Shown here in pieces: positions 56,259-64,000 of a DNA stretch of 64,000 nt. Within the stretch, counting starts at the first letter, position 1. Each line of letters starts with the position of its first letter. The notes under the pieces were generated by a model, which worked only from the letters and a program-made list of their open reading frames with translations, was not told the DNA's origin and ran no database searches. This stretch comes from CAVPUA01 sp963828015 (lineage in GTDB: Bacteria; Actinomycetota; Actinomycetes; Mycobacteriales; Jatrophihabitantaceae), in contig CAWHCD010000002.1 in NCBI GenBank assembly GCA_963828015.1, positions 124,001-188,000 of the forward strand, written 5' to 3'. Made by a program: the position numbers and the translations under genes.

Positions 56259-58598
56259 TCAGGCGGTCGTTGCGGTCAGTGCGTCGATGATGCGGGACGG
56301 CGTCAGCGGTAGCTCGGTGAACCGCACCCCGAACGGCGCCAGCGCATCGGCGACCGCATTGGCGACCGCGGCCGGGGAGGCAATCGCGCCGCCCTCGCCG
56401 ACCCCCTTGTAGCCGCCGGCGGCCGGGCCGGGGGTCTCGACGTGGCCGTACTCGATCGTCGGAATGTCGGTGGCGATCGGCATCAGGTAGTCCATGAACG
56501 TGGTGGTCAGCGGGTTGCCGGCCTCGTCGTAGACGAAGTGCTCGTAGAGGGCACCGCCGATGCCCTGGACGGTGCCGCCGGCGATCTGGCCCTCGACGAC
56601 GTTCGGGTTGATCATCGGCCCGCAGTCCTCGGCCACGATGTAGCGCAGCAACCGCACGTGCCCGGTCTCGATGTCGACTTCGCAGGTGCACAAGTGCGAG
56701 GCGTTGGCCCACACCGCACCGGCGGGCGTCGTGTAACGGCCGCTGGCCTCCAGACCGGCCGCCATGCCGGGCGGTAGTTGGCTGGGCGCGAAGTAGGCGA
56801 TCGCGGCGAGGTCGGCGACGGTGACGCCGACCGCGGTGCCCCGCACGCTGGCCCGCCCCTGCGCGAGCTCGATGTCCTCGGCCGAGGCCTCGAGCAGATG
56901 CGCGGCCAGGCTGATCAGCTTCTCGCGCAGCACGGCCGACGTCTCGGCGATCGCCCCGGCCGTCATCACCCCGCTGCGGCTGCCCCCGGTCCCGGCGCCG
57001 TAGGGAGTGATCGCGGTGTCGCCCTGGATGGTGCTCACGTCGGCGATGTCGACCCCGAGGGCATCGGCGGTCAGCTGCACCACGGTGGTCTCGATGCTGT
57101 TGCCGGTCGAGCCGCCGGCCACGTAGACGTTGACCTTGCCCGAGGGCTCGATGCGGATCGTGGCCCCCTCGGTGGCGTAGAGCCCGTAGCCGGCCGAGGT
57201 CGGTTCGACGTAGCTGGCCGAGCCCAGCCCGAGGTAGCGACCCTGCGTGCGCGCCTGCGCCTGCTCGGCGCGGAACTGTTCCAGGCCCAGGATCTCGACG
57301 CCGACGTTGAACGTCTCCAGCGGCGTGATCTGGCTGAACACCATGCCGTTCGGGTTGGTGTAGGGCAGCTCGTCCTCGCGCAGCAGGTTGCGCCGGCGCA
57401 CCTCGATCGGGTCGAGGCCGGCATCGCGCGCGGCCAGGTCGAGCATCATCTCGCGCGAGAGCGGTCTCGAACATCCACGGCCCGCGGTAGGCCGTCTTGC
57501 CGACCGAGTTGGTCAGGATCGACTTCGAGCTGAACGCCGCAGCACGGCACCCGGTAGGGGCCGGGGAACATCGCGCCGACGGTCGCACCCGACATCGGCA
57601 TGGCCGGCGTCGGGTAGGCCCCGAGGTCCTGACGATGATCGATGCCGACCGCCAGGATGGTGCCGTCCTCGTCCAGGGCGATCCGGGCCGCCCCGAGCTC
57701 GTGCCGGGACTGGCCACCGGACATCAGGTTCTCGCGGCGGTCCTCGATCCACTTCAGCGGTGCGGGCACCTTGGCCGCCGCCAGCAGGAGGGCCATTTCT
57801 TCGCGCTGGATGCAGACCTTCTGCCCGAAACCGCCGCCGGTATCGCGCATGATCACCCGGATGCGGTGCTCGTCCAGGGCCAGCAGGCGCGAGGCATAGG
57901 CGCGAAGGTCGTGCGGTGACTGGGTGGCGGCGTAGATCGTCATCTCGCCCGGCCCGCCACTCGACGACGATGCCGCGGGTTTCCATCGGCACAGCCAGGT
58001 AGGCCTGCTGGCGGATGGTCGCCGCGGTGACGTGCGGCGCGCTCGCGAACGCGGCCTCGGCCCGGTCGGCCGGCGGTCCCGGTACCGCGCCCATCACGTT
58101 GTCGGGCCAGGCGTCGTGGACGGTGCCCTCGGCCGTCTCGGCCTGTTCGTAGTCGATCACCGCCGGCAGGGGCTCGTAGTCGACCACCACCAGTTCGGTC
58201 GCGTCCTCGGCCACGTAGGCATCCTCGGCGACGATCATGACGACCGGGTCCCCGACGTGACGCACGACGTCCTCGGCCAGTGGCGGCCGCGGCACTTCGG
58301 GGCTGTCCTTGCCGATCATGGTGTGCCACTGCTCGTGCACGCCGCCGTTGAGGTCGGCGCCGACGAAGACCGCGCGGACCCCTGGCAGCGCCCGCGCCTC
58401 GCTCACGTCGACGCCGACGATCCGCGCGTGGGCCAGCGGGCTGCGGACGAAGCAGACGTGCAGCATGCCGGGCAGGACGACGTCGTCGACGTAGGTGCCC
58501 TGCCCGGTGAGCAGGCGCTGATCCTCGACCCGGTGCACCCGCTGGCCGGCATAGCGCTGCCCGCCCGATGTGGGGGTGGGCGCTGATGCAGTCGTCAT
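56259..58598 (-). CDS. coxL: Molybdenum hydroxylase large subunit (CoxL-like, xanthine dehydrogenase family), three frameshifts
   Basis: About 779 residues when repaired, from ATG 58598. Molybdopterin-binding segments include GGGFGQKVCIQREE and the C-terminal GVGEGGAIASP, whose glutamate is the catalytic base of the family. The active-site loop reads AYRGPWMFET, not the AYxCSFR of CO dehydrogenase form I nor the AYRGAGR of form II, so a different substrate is expected. Frame breaks at about 57945, 57530 and 57455 are each repaired by removing one base. It faces away from the rest of the cluster and must be expressed from its own promoter at about 58.6 kb. Confidence 0.85.
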
Positions 58599-58713
58599 AG
58601 GTCTCCTCGGGGGCTGGGTCGAACGCTAGTGCTGAGCGAGTGCACAATCAACGCCCGAGCCGGAGTTTCGCTAGGGTGCCGAGGTCGGTCGGCCATCGGG
58701 CATGGGAGTGACT

Positions 58714-59763
58714 ATGAGCAACAACGCCAAGCAGAGCTATCGGGTGGCGCAGTGGGCCACGGGAAACGTCGGTAAGCGCGCGCTGCGGACAGTGATCGAA
58801 CATCCGCAGCTGGAGTTGGTCGGGCTCTACGTCTACTCACCGGCCAAGGTCGGGCTCGACGCCGGCGAGCTGGTCGGGCTGCCGGCCACCGGTGTGCTGG
58901 CCACCAACGACATCGAGCAGATCCTGGCCGCCCGCCCGGACTGCGTGCTCTACATGGCCGATCGGCTCGAGCTCGACGTGGTCTGCCGGCTGTTGTCATC
59001 GGGCATCAACATCGTCACCACTCGCGGGGAGTTCCACGACCGCGACAGCCTCGAGCCGGAGCTGCGCGATCCGGTGGAGGCCGCCTGTCTGGCCGGCGGC
59101 ACCTCGATCCACAGCACCGGATCCAGTCCCGGGTTCAGCTCCGAGGTGATCCCGTTCGCGCTCGCCTCGATGCAGCGCCGCCTGGACCGCTTCACCGTCG
59201 AGGAGTTCGCCGACATGTCGTCGCGGAACTCACCGGAAATGATCTTCGACCTGATGGGCTTCGGCCGCGATCCGGCCATGCTCGATACCGGTACCCGGTC
59301 CGGCGCGGGTGGCGGCACGGGTTACTCGATGCAGATGGCGGCGGCCGCCTTGGGGCTGCCCCTCGACGAGCTGACCAGCTCCACCGAGTACGCCGTCGCC
59401 ACGCACGAGACCACGGTCGCCGCCGGGACGCTCGAGGCGGGCACCGTGGCCGCCATGCGGATGGTGGTGTCGGGCAAGCACGAGGGCCGTGAGGTCATGC
59501 GTCGCCTGGCGACGTTCTACCTCACCAAGGACGTCGAGCCGGCCTGGGACCTGCGTGACACCGGCTGGCGCTTCCTCATCGAGGGGGACACCCCGATGGA
59601 CGTCCACGTGTCCTTCCCGGTACCCGAGGAGGACTACGCGGCCTTCTCGCCCGGGCTCACGGCGCATCGGCCGGTGAACACGGTTCCGTACCTGTGTGAC
59701 GCGGCGCCGGGGATCCGGACGACCGCCGACCTGCCGCTGGTGATCGGCTACTTCGGCAGCTAG
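58714..59763 (+). CDS. NAD(P)-dependent dehydrogenase with DapB-like N-terminus
   Basis: 349 residues from ATG 58714, chosen because GGGAG lies five bases upstream; an ATG at 58702 is too close to it. The Rossmann start YRVAQWATGNVGKRALRTV and HPQLELVGLYVYSPAKVG are shared with 2,4-diaminopentanoate dehydrogenase-like and dihydrodipicolinate reductase-like proteins of actinobacteria. In that group the substrate is usually unknown, often linked to hydrophobic compound catabolism. Its last stop shares CTAG with the stop of the convergent gene. Confidence 0.85.
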   Translation: MSNNAKQSYRVAQWATGNVGKRALRTVIEHPQLELVGLYVYSPAKVGLDAGELVGLPATGVLATNDIEQILAARPDCVLYMADRLELDVVCRLLSSGINIVTTRGEFHDRDSLEPELRDPVEAACLAGGTSIHSTGSSPGFSSEVIPFALASMQRRLDRFTVEEFADMSSRNSPEMIFDLMGFGRDPAMLDTGTRSGAGGGTGYSMQMAAAALGLPLDELTSSTEYAVATHETTVAAGTLEAGTVAAMRMVVSGKHEGREVMRRLATFYLTKDVEPAWDLRDTGWRFLIEGDTPMDVHVSFPVPEEDYAAFSPGLTAHRPVNTVPYLCDAAPGIRTTADLPLVIGYFGS

Positions 59764-60083
59764 GCGCGGCTGGCCGGGGCCTCGTTGCGCAACACCTGCA
59801 GGTCGTAGAACTCCGGCGGCCCGTCGAAGATCTCGGCGGCCAGGGCCTGCACCGGGGCGGCCGCATCGGGCCGGTTCGGGTCCTGTTCGCGCGCGCGGGC
59901 CTTCTCCTCGCTCTCGAAGTAGACGAGGGTGAACAGCTGACTCGGATCCTGCTGATCGCGCATGGCGATGGTGCGCAGCAGGCCCGAGTCGGCCGGCTCG
60001 TTGTCGCGCAGGTAGTCGTAGAAGCTCTCGAGCTGGGCGTCGGTGCCCGGCTTCAGGGTCGTCTTGATCAGTTGAGCCCACAT
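59760..60083 (-). CDS. Small monooxygenase-like (ABM/EthD-type) protein
   Basis: 107 residues beginning MWAQLIKTTLKPGTDAQLES. The dimeric alpha-beta barrel pattern, with FTLVYFESEEKARAREQD as the middle strand and helix, is typical of ABM/Dabb proteins, which include monooxygenases, isomerases and non-catalytic partners. It ends with the shared CTAG and is followed upstream by a ferredoxin gene 23 bp away and then by a P450, so it may act with them. Confidence 0.72.
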   Translation of the reverse strand: MWAQLIKTTLKPGTDAQLESFYDYLRDNEPADSGLLRTIAMRDQQDPSQLFTLVYFESEEKARAREQDPNRPDAAAPVQALAAEIFDGPPEFYDLQVLRNEAPASRA

Positions 60084-60106
60084 GGTGACCTGCTTCCAGG
60101 GATCGG

Positions 60107-60298
60107 TCAGGGAACGAGGGAGATGGCCTGCTTGGGGCACAGCCGGACGGCTTCCTCGACCTGACCGATCAGCTCCGGTCCGGGCGTCTCGTTCAGGACG
60201 TACAGGAAGTTGTCGTCGCGCACTTCGAAGACCTCGGGGGCCGCGCCCATGCACAACGCGTTGCTCTCGCAGAGATCGAAGTCAACTGACACTCGCAT
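60107..60298 (-). CDS. Ferredoxin with CxxN variant cluster site, P450 partner
   Basis: 63 residues starting MRVSVDFDLCESNALC. Ligands C10, C16 and C54 remain, but position 13 is asparagine where the other ferredoxin of this window has histidine. Such non-cysteine residues mark mycobacterial-type [3Fe-4S] ferredoxins, and the residue tunes the redox potential. It lies 80 bp from the P450 at 60379 on the same strand and is its probable electron donor. The start follows a GGAGG-like AGGTAAAT. Confidence 0.85.
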   Translation of the reverse strand: MRVSVDFDLCESNALCMGAAPEVFEVRDDNFLYVLNETPGPELIGQVEEAVRLCPKQAISLVP

Positions 60299-60378
60299 AT
60301 TTACCTCCAACGGTTTCGCCTCAAGCCGGTACGGGGTGACTCTAGATGCCACCGCCTGACCCCGACCGCCGGGATCGA

Positions 60379-61795
60379 CTAGGTCCGCGCGTGGACGGTG
60401 ATCGGCAGGCCACCCGCCGGTCGCAGCGTCACGCGGTAGTGCAGTTCGACCGGCCGCGACGCGTCGCTGCGCACCGTCCAGCGCTGGGCCAGCGTCGCGA
60501 GCACCGTGGTCGCCTCGGCCCAGGCGAACTGCTCCCCGATGCATGAGCGCGGTCCGGTGCCGAAGGCCAGGTAGGCGTGGCGAGGCACCGCCGTGCGCCG
60601 TTCGTCGAGCCAGCGCTGCGGGTCGAACCGCTCGGGATCGGGAAACCAGCGGGCGTCGTGATGCAGCAGCAGCGGGCTGATCGCGAGCGTTGAACCCTTC
60701 GGCGCGTGATAGCCGCCGATGTCGAGGTCCGCGGTGCTGGTGCGGCCGATGATCCACGCCGGAGGGTAGAGCCGCATCGCCTCGGAGATCACGGCCCGCG
60801 TGTAGGGCAGGGCGGGGAGGTCATCCACGCCCACCCGATGGCCCTCCAGGCGGTCGACCTCGGCTTGCAGGCGGTCCTGCACGTCTGGGTGGGTGCCGAG
60901 CAGTTGCAAGGTGAAGCACAGGGCGTTCGCGGTGGTCTCGTGCCCGGCGAGCAGCAGGGTGATGACGTGATCGTGCACCTCGGCCGTCGGTGAGCCCGTC
61001 GGGTTGCTCCGCGGCGGCGAGCAGGGCCGACACGACGTCACCGCGATCCCCGAGCGGGTCCGCGCGCCGTTGGTCGATGATCTGATCGACCAGTTCGTGC
61101 AGGGGAGCGGTGGCGGCGGGGTCGAGCACCAGGGCCGGCCGTCGGCGGCCGAAGGTCATCGCACCGGCGCCCTGCGTACCGAACTCGGCCAGGGTGGCCT
61201 CCAGCCCCTCGCGGACGGCGGGGGCCGCCGCGCCCAGGTCGATGCCGAGCAGGCTGCGCCCGACGATCGTCAGGGTCAGTGCGGCCATCTCCCGGTGCGC
61301 GTCCAGTTCCGCGCCGTCGCGCCACTGCTCGACGTGCGCGCGCGTGCAGTCGGCGAAGGTGTCGACATAGCCGCCCAGGCGGCGGGGGGAGAAGGCCGGC
61401 GCGACCAGTCGACGGGCGCGGGTGTGCTCGGCCCCTTCGCTGGTGAGCAGCCCGTCGCCCAGGATCGCCCGGGTCATCTGCAGCCCCGGGCCCTTGACCG
61501 TCTGCCCGGCGTGTTCGGACAACAGCTCGCCGGCCAGGCTCGGTTCGAGCAGCAGCACGATGTGCTGGCCGCGCAGGCGCAGGCCGACCGCGGTGTCGGC
61601 GCCGCGGGCCACTGCGCGCAGGGTCGCTCCGACGTCCTGGGCTCGCCGGGCCTGCCGGGTGCGCCACCACAACCGGGTGGGGCCGGTCCAGCGCGCGGTC
61701 GTCGGGTTGGCGGTGATCCATCGATCGTATGGCCCAATCCTGGCGTTCGGGCCGACGTTCAGGAGCAAATGTGGTAGAGCTTTGCCTAATGGCAC
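60379..61795 (-). CDS. Cytochrome P450 (one frameshift)
   Basis: About 470 residues when repaired. The I-helix motif LLAGHETTANAL, the ExxR in SEAMRLYPPAW, and the haem loop FGTGPRSCIGEQFAWAE (cysteine near 60535) are all present. The motifs resemble the eukaryote-like bacterial P450 branch (AGxET with MRLYPP) rather than the 5241 enzyme, so the two P450s are not recent copies. One extra G near 60982 breaks the frame; removing it gives LTDAEVHDHVITLLLAG. The ATG at 61795 is the longest start; one further in is possible, since it overlaps the divergent gene's promoter. Confidence 0.88.
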
Positions 61796-61829
61796 TCAAT
61801 GCCAGTTGTCCGCGGAGGAGGTCTCGCCG

Positions 61830-63278
61830 GTGGCCGACACGCGCGCCACACCCGCGTCCGACCTCAACGCGCTGAGCGTCGAACGCGACGCATGGACCGG
61901 TCCGCAGCTGGCGGCGGTCGGGGTCGTCTCGGGTATCGGGCTGCTGTCGGCCCTGACCCAGTCGGTGCTCATCCCGATCCTGCCCAGCATCTCGACCGAC
62001 CTCGGCAGTTCGACCACGGACACCGAATGGCTGCTGACCTCGACCCTGCTGGTCGCAGCGGTCGCCGTCCCGGTGTTCGGGCGCCTGGCCGACCTGTACG
62101 GCAAGCGGCTGATGCTGATCGTCTCGGGGAGCTTTCTGCCGATCGGGTCGCTCATCTGCGCGCTCAGCCACAACCTGACGATGATGATCGTCGGTCGGGC
62201 GGTCACCGGGCTGTCCTCGGCCGTGCTGCCGTTGGGTATCAGCCTGGTGACGGTGGTCCTGCCGAAGTGGCGGGCGGCGACCGGGGTGGCGCTGATCAGC
62301 GCCATGCTGGGCATTGGCGGATCGGTTGGTCTGCCACTGGCCGGCTACGTCGCCGAACACGCCGACTACCACGTGCTCTTCTGGATCGTCACCATCGGGG
62401 GAACGCTCTCCTTGATCGGCACGCGGGTCTTCCTGGTCGAGCCGCCCGAACGGGCCGAGGGCCGCTTCGATGTGCCGGGTGCGGTGTTGCTGGCCTCGGC
62501 GCTGACCGCGCTGTTGTTGCCGTTGAGCCTGGGCTCGCAATGGGGCTGGAACTCCTCGCGCACCATCGGCCTGTTCCTGCTCGCCGCCCTCTTGCTGGTC
62601 GCCTTCGTCCTGGTCGAACTGCGATTGCATTCGCCGTTGGTCGACGTCGCCGTCAACGCCCGGCCGGCCCTCGCGCTGACCAACATCGCCTCGGCCTGCG
62701 TGGGCTTCGCGCTGTTCGCCAACTTCATCGGGACGTCGTCCTACGTGCAGGCGCCGACGTGGACCGGCTACGGATTCGGGGCTTCGGTCCTGGTCGGTGG
62801 GCTGTGCCTGCTGCCGGGCGGTATCGCCATGCTGGCGTTGTCTCCGGTGTCGGCCAAGCTGACCCGGCGCTTTGGCCCGAAGGTGACGCTCTGCCTGGGC
62901 TCGGCGGTCGTCGCGTTCGGGTTCTTCATCCGCATCGTGTTCACCGCCCACCTGTGGCAGATCGTGCTCGGCGCCACCATCTGCGGTGCCGGCACCGGCA
63001 TCGCCTACGCCGCCATGCCGGCCCTGATCGCACTCGCCGCGCCGCGCAGCGAGCTGGCCGCCGCCAACGGCCTGAACGCGTTGTCGCGCACCATCGGCAG
63101 TTCGGTGGCCAGCGCCATCGGCGGCACCCTGCTGGTGTCGCAGCTGATCCACTTCGACGGGATCACCCTGCCGGCGCTGAGCGCCTATCGGATCCTGTTC
63201 GCCGTCTGCGCCGGGGCCGCCGCGACGGGTGCGGTCATCGCCCTGGTCATTCCGCGATCGGATACCGTCGCCGAATGA
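61830..63278 (+). CDS. MFS transporter, DHA2-like drug/metabolite exporter
   Basis: 482 residues from a GTG at 61830, after GGAGGAGG (61814-61821); the open frame extends further upstream but into the divergent P450. About 14 hydrophobic segments, motif A FGRLADLYGKRLML, and the conserved GGSVGLPLAGYVAEHADYHVLFW region (GYVAEHADYHVLFW) are typical of DHA2/EmrB-like exporters. It may export the P450 product or a toxic compound. Its stop overlaps the next start (ATGA). Confidence 0.9.
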   Translation: MADTRATPASDLNALSVERDAWTGPQLAAVGVVSGIGLLSALTQSVLIPILPSISTDLGSSTTDTEWLLTSTLLVAAVAVPVFGRLADLYGKRLMLIVSGSFLPIGSLICALSHNLTMMIVGRAVTGLSSAVLPLGISLVTVVLPKWRAATGVALISAMLGIGGSVGLPLAGYVAEHADYHVLFWIVTIGGTLSLIGTRVFLVEPPERAEGRFDVPGAVLLASALTALLLPLSLGSQWGWNSSRTIGLFLLAALLLVAFVLVELRLHSPLVDVAVNARPALALTNIASACVGFALFANFIGTSSYVQAPTWTGYGFGASVLVGGLCLLPGGIAMLALSPVSAKLTRRFGPKVTLCLGSAVVAFGFFIRIVFTAHLWQIVLGATICGAGTGIAYAAMPALIALAAPRSELAAANGLNALSRTIGSSVASAIGGTLLVSQLIHFDGITLPALSAYRILFAVCAGAAATGAVIALVIPRSDTVAE

Positions 63279-64000
63279 CCAAGACGCTTGGACTTATCGG
63301 GACCGGCATGATCGGCAGCGCGTTGGCCCGCCTCGCCGTTGCCGCTGACCTGGACGTGTTCCTGAGCAACTCGCGCGGCCCCGACTCGCTGGCCGAGCTG
63401 CTGGCCGAGCTCGGGCCCAAGGCCCGGGCCGGTACGCCGAGCGAGGCGGCCCAGGCCGGTGACCTGGTGGTGGCCACGATTCAGCTCGGTCGCTACCGGC
63501 AGCTTCCGGTCGCCGCGCTCGACGGCAAGATCGTCATCGACACCATGAACTACTACCCGGATCGCGACGGGCCGATCGCCGAACTCGAGGACGGTGCGTT
63601 GACCTCCAGCGAGTTGGTGGCTCGGCATTTGCCCGGATCGCGGGTGGTGAAGGCGTTCAACAACATCGAGTTCCGCCGGCTCTTCCTGCTGGCCCGGCCC
63701 ACGGGCGCGCCTGACCGCAGTGCGTTGCCCATTGCCGGTGACGATGCCGCGGCCACGGCGCAGGTCTCGTCCTTGCTCGACACGCTGGGCTACGACGCGG
63801 TCAACATCGGTGGACTCGGGCAGAGCTGGCGCAGCCAACCGGGCACGCCGGTGTACGTCGCGCCCTACCTGTCCGAGCGACCTGCCGGCATGACCGAGGA
63901 GGAATCGCAGCAGTGGTTCTTCTCCTCGCCCGGCGTGCCGGTCTCGGCCCAGCGGGTGCAGGAGCTGATCGACTCCGCGGTGTACGGCGTCGTGGGCCAC
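63275..64000 (+). CDS. NADPH-dependent F420 reductase-like protein, 3' end beyond window
   Basis: It starts at ATG 63275 (MTKTLGLIGTGMIGSALARL) overlapping the MFS stop by four bases; the frame is still open at base 64000, so it is truncated by the window. The Rossmann motif GLIGTGMIG, followed by VFLSNSRGPDSLAELL, is typical of F420H2:NADP+ oxidoreductase-like proteins, and VIDTMNYYPDRDG and VVKAFNNIEF continue the family pattern. Many members of this superfamily have other NADP substrates, so F420 use is probable, not certain. Confidence 0.85.
   Translation, partial: MTKTLGLIGTGMIGSALARLAVAADLDVFLSNSRGPDSLAELLAELGPKARAGTPSEAAQAGDLVVATIQLGRYRQLPVAALDGKIVIDTMNYYPDRDGPIAELEDGALTSSELVARHLPGSRVVKAFNNIEFRRLFLLARPTGAPDRSALPIAGDDAAATAQVSSLLDTLGYDAVNIGGLGQSWRSQPGTPVYVAPYLSERPAGMTEEESQQWFFSSPGVPVSAQRVQELIDSAVYGVVGH

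Noticed and set aside
50358..58598. Aerobic CO dehydrogenase operon
   Set aside because: The maturation genes fit, but the large-subunit loop AYRGPW lacks the copper cysteine, so this is a related molybdenum hydroxylase of unknown substrate.
61038..63152. Long open frame on the minus strand opposite the MFS gene
   Set aside because: It has a composition of glutamine, arginine and histidine repeats, no recognisable domain, and overlaps a clear membrane transporter. It is a shadow of that gene.
1..64000. CRISPR array, tRNA, rRNA or insertion sequence
   Set aside because: I saw no regularly spaced direct repeats, no tRNA-like cloverleaf and no transposase motif. The inverted repeats present are single copies at gene ends.

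Overview
This is a high-GC actinobacterial chromosome segment, most likely from a soil-type or environmental member of the Actinomycetes. The evidence is a RamB/ScfR-type regulator, a mycofactocin-coupled short-chain dehydrogenase, several F420-type enzymes (luciferase-like, PPOX-like, F420-NADP reductase-like), P450s paired with tiny ferredoxins, LacI-controlled sugar genes, and frequent GTG starts with ATGA/GTGA overlaps. No rRNA, tRNA, CRISPR array, transposase or phage gene was found. The genus cannot be fixed from the sequence alone.

Layout. 0-12 kb: a catabolic-looking region with two metal-dependent amidohydrolases, a TetR regulator, an unknown two-gene pair, a sugar-isomerase-like barrel, a VOC protein, a ferredoxin plus P450, an orphan lipoprotein solute-binding protein, and an operon of amidohydrolase, aldehyde dehydrogenase and mycofactocin-type SDR. 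12-20.6 kb: an L-arabinose unit, with a LacI regulator divergent from a GH2 glycosidase, then araA, araB, araD and a second LacI. 20.6-25.2 kb: Gfo/Idh/MocA oxidoreductase, TauD-like dioxygenase, MFS exporter and two divergent paralogous cupins. 25.2-30.1 kb: a Liv-type ABC importer on the minus strand. 30.6-36.5 kb: SDR, epimerase and GntR regulator, a duplicated muconolactone-isomerase-like protein, VOC protein, polysaccharide deacetylase lipoprotein and a luciferase-like oxidoreductase.

36.6-49.5 kb holds the most unusual content: two translationally coupled giant genes (2236 and 1210 codons) encoding beta-rich proteins with no signal peptide and no recognised enzyme. The larger contains an OmpA-like stretch and a long region resembling large bacterial DUF6603-type proteins. 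A third beta-rich protein of unknown function lies 1.6 kb away on the other strand. 49.6-58.6 kb: a molybdenum hydroxylase cluster (MocA-like cytidylyltransferase, CoxD, CoxE, XdhC/CoxF, CoxG, CoxM, CoxS), with the large subunit placed convergently on the opposite strand and separated by a 23-bp perfect inverted repeat. Its active-site loop reads AYRGPW, so CO oxidation is unlikely. 58.7-64 kb: a DapB-N-like dehydrogenase, a monooxygenase-like small protein, a second ferredoxin, a second P450, an MFS exporter and an F420-NADP-reductase-like gene cut by the window end.

Many genes carry single-base frameshifts that one inserted or deleted G/C would repair. These cluster at 7.3-9.6, 27.8-30.1, 54.3-54.7 and 57.4-57.9 kb, while the 10-kb giant genes have none. 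This looks more like consensus error in parts of the assembly than true gene decay, so frameshifted genes are described as the protein they would make when repaired.
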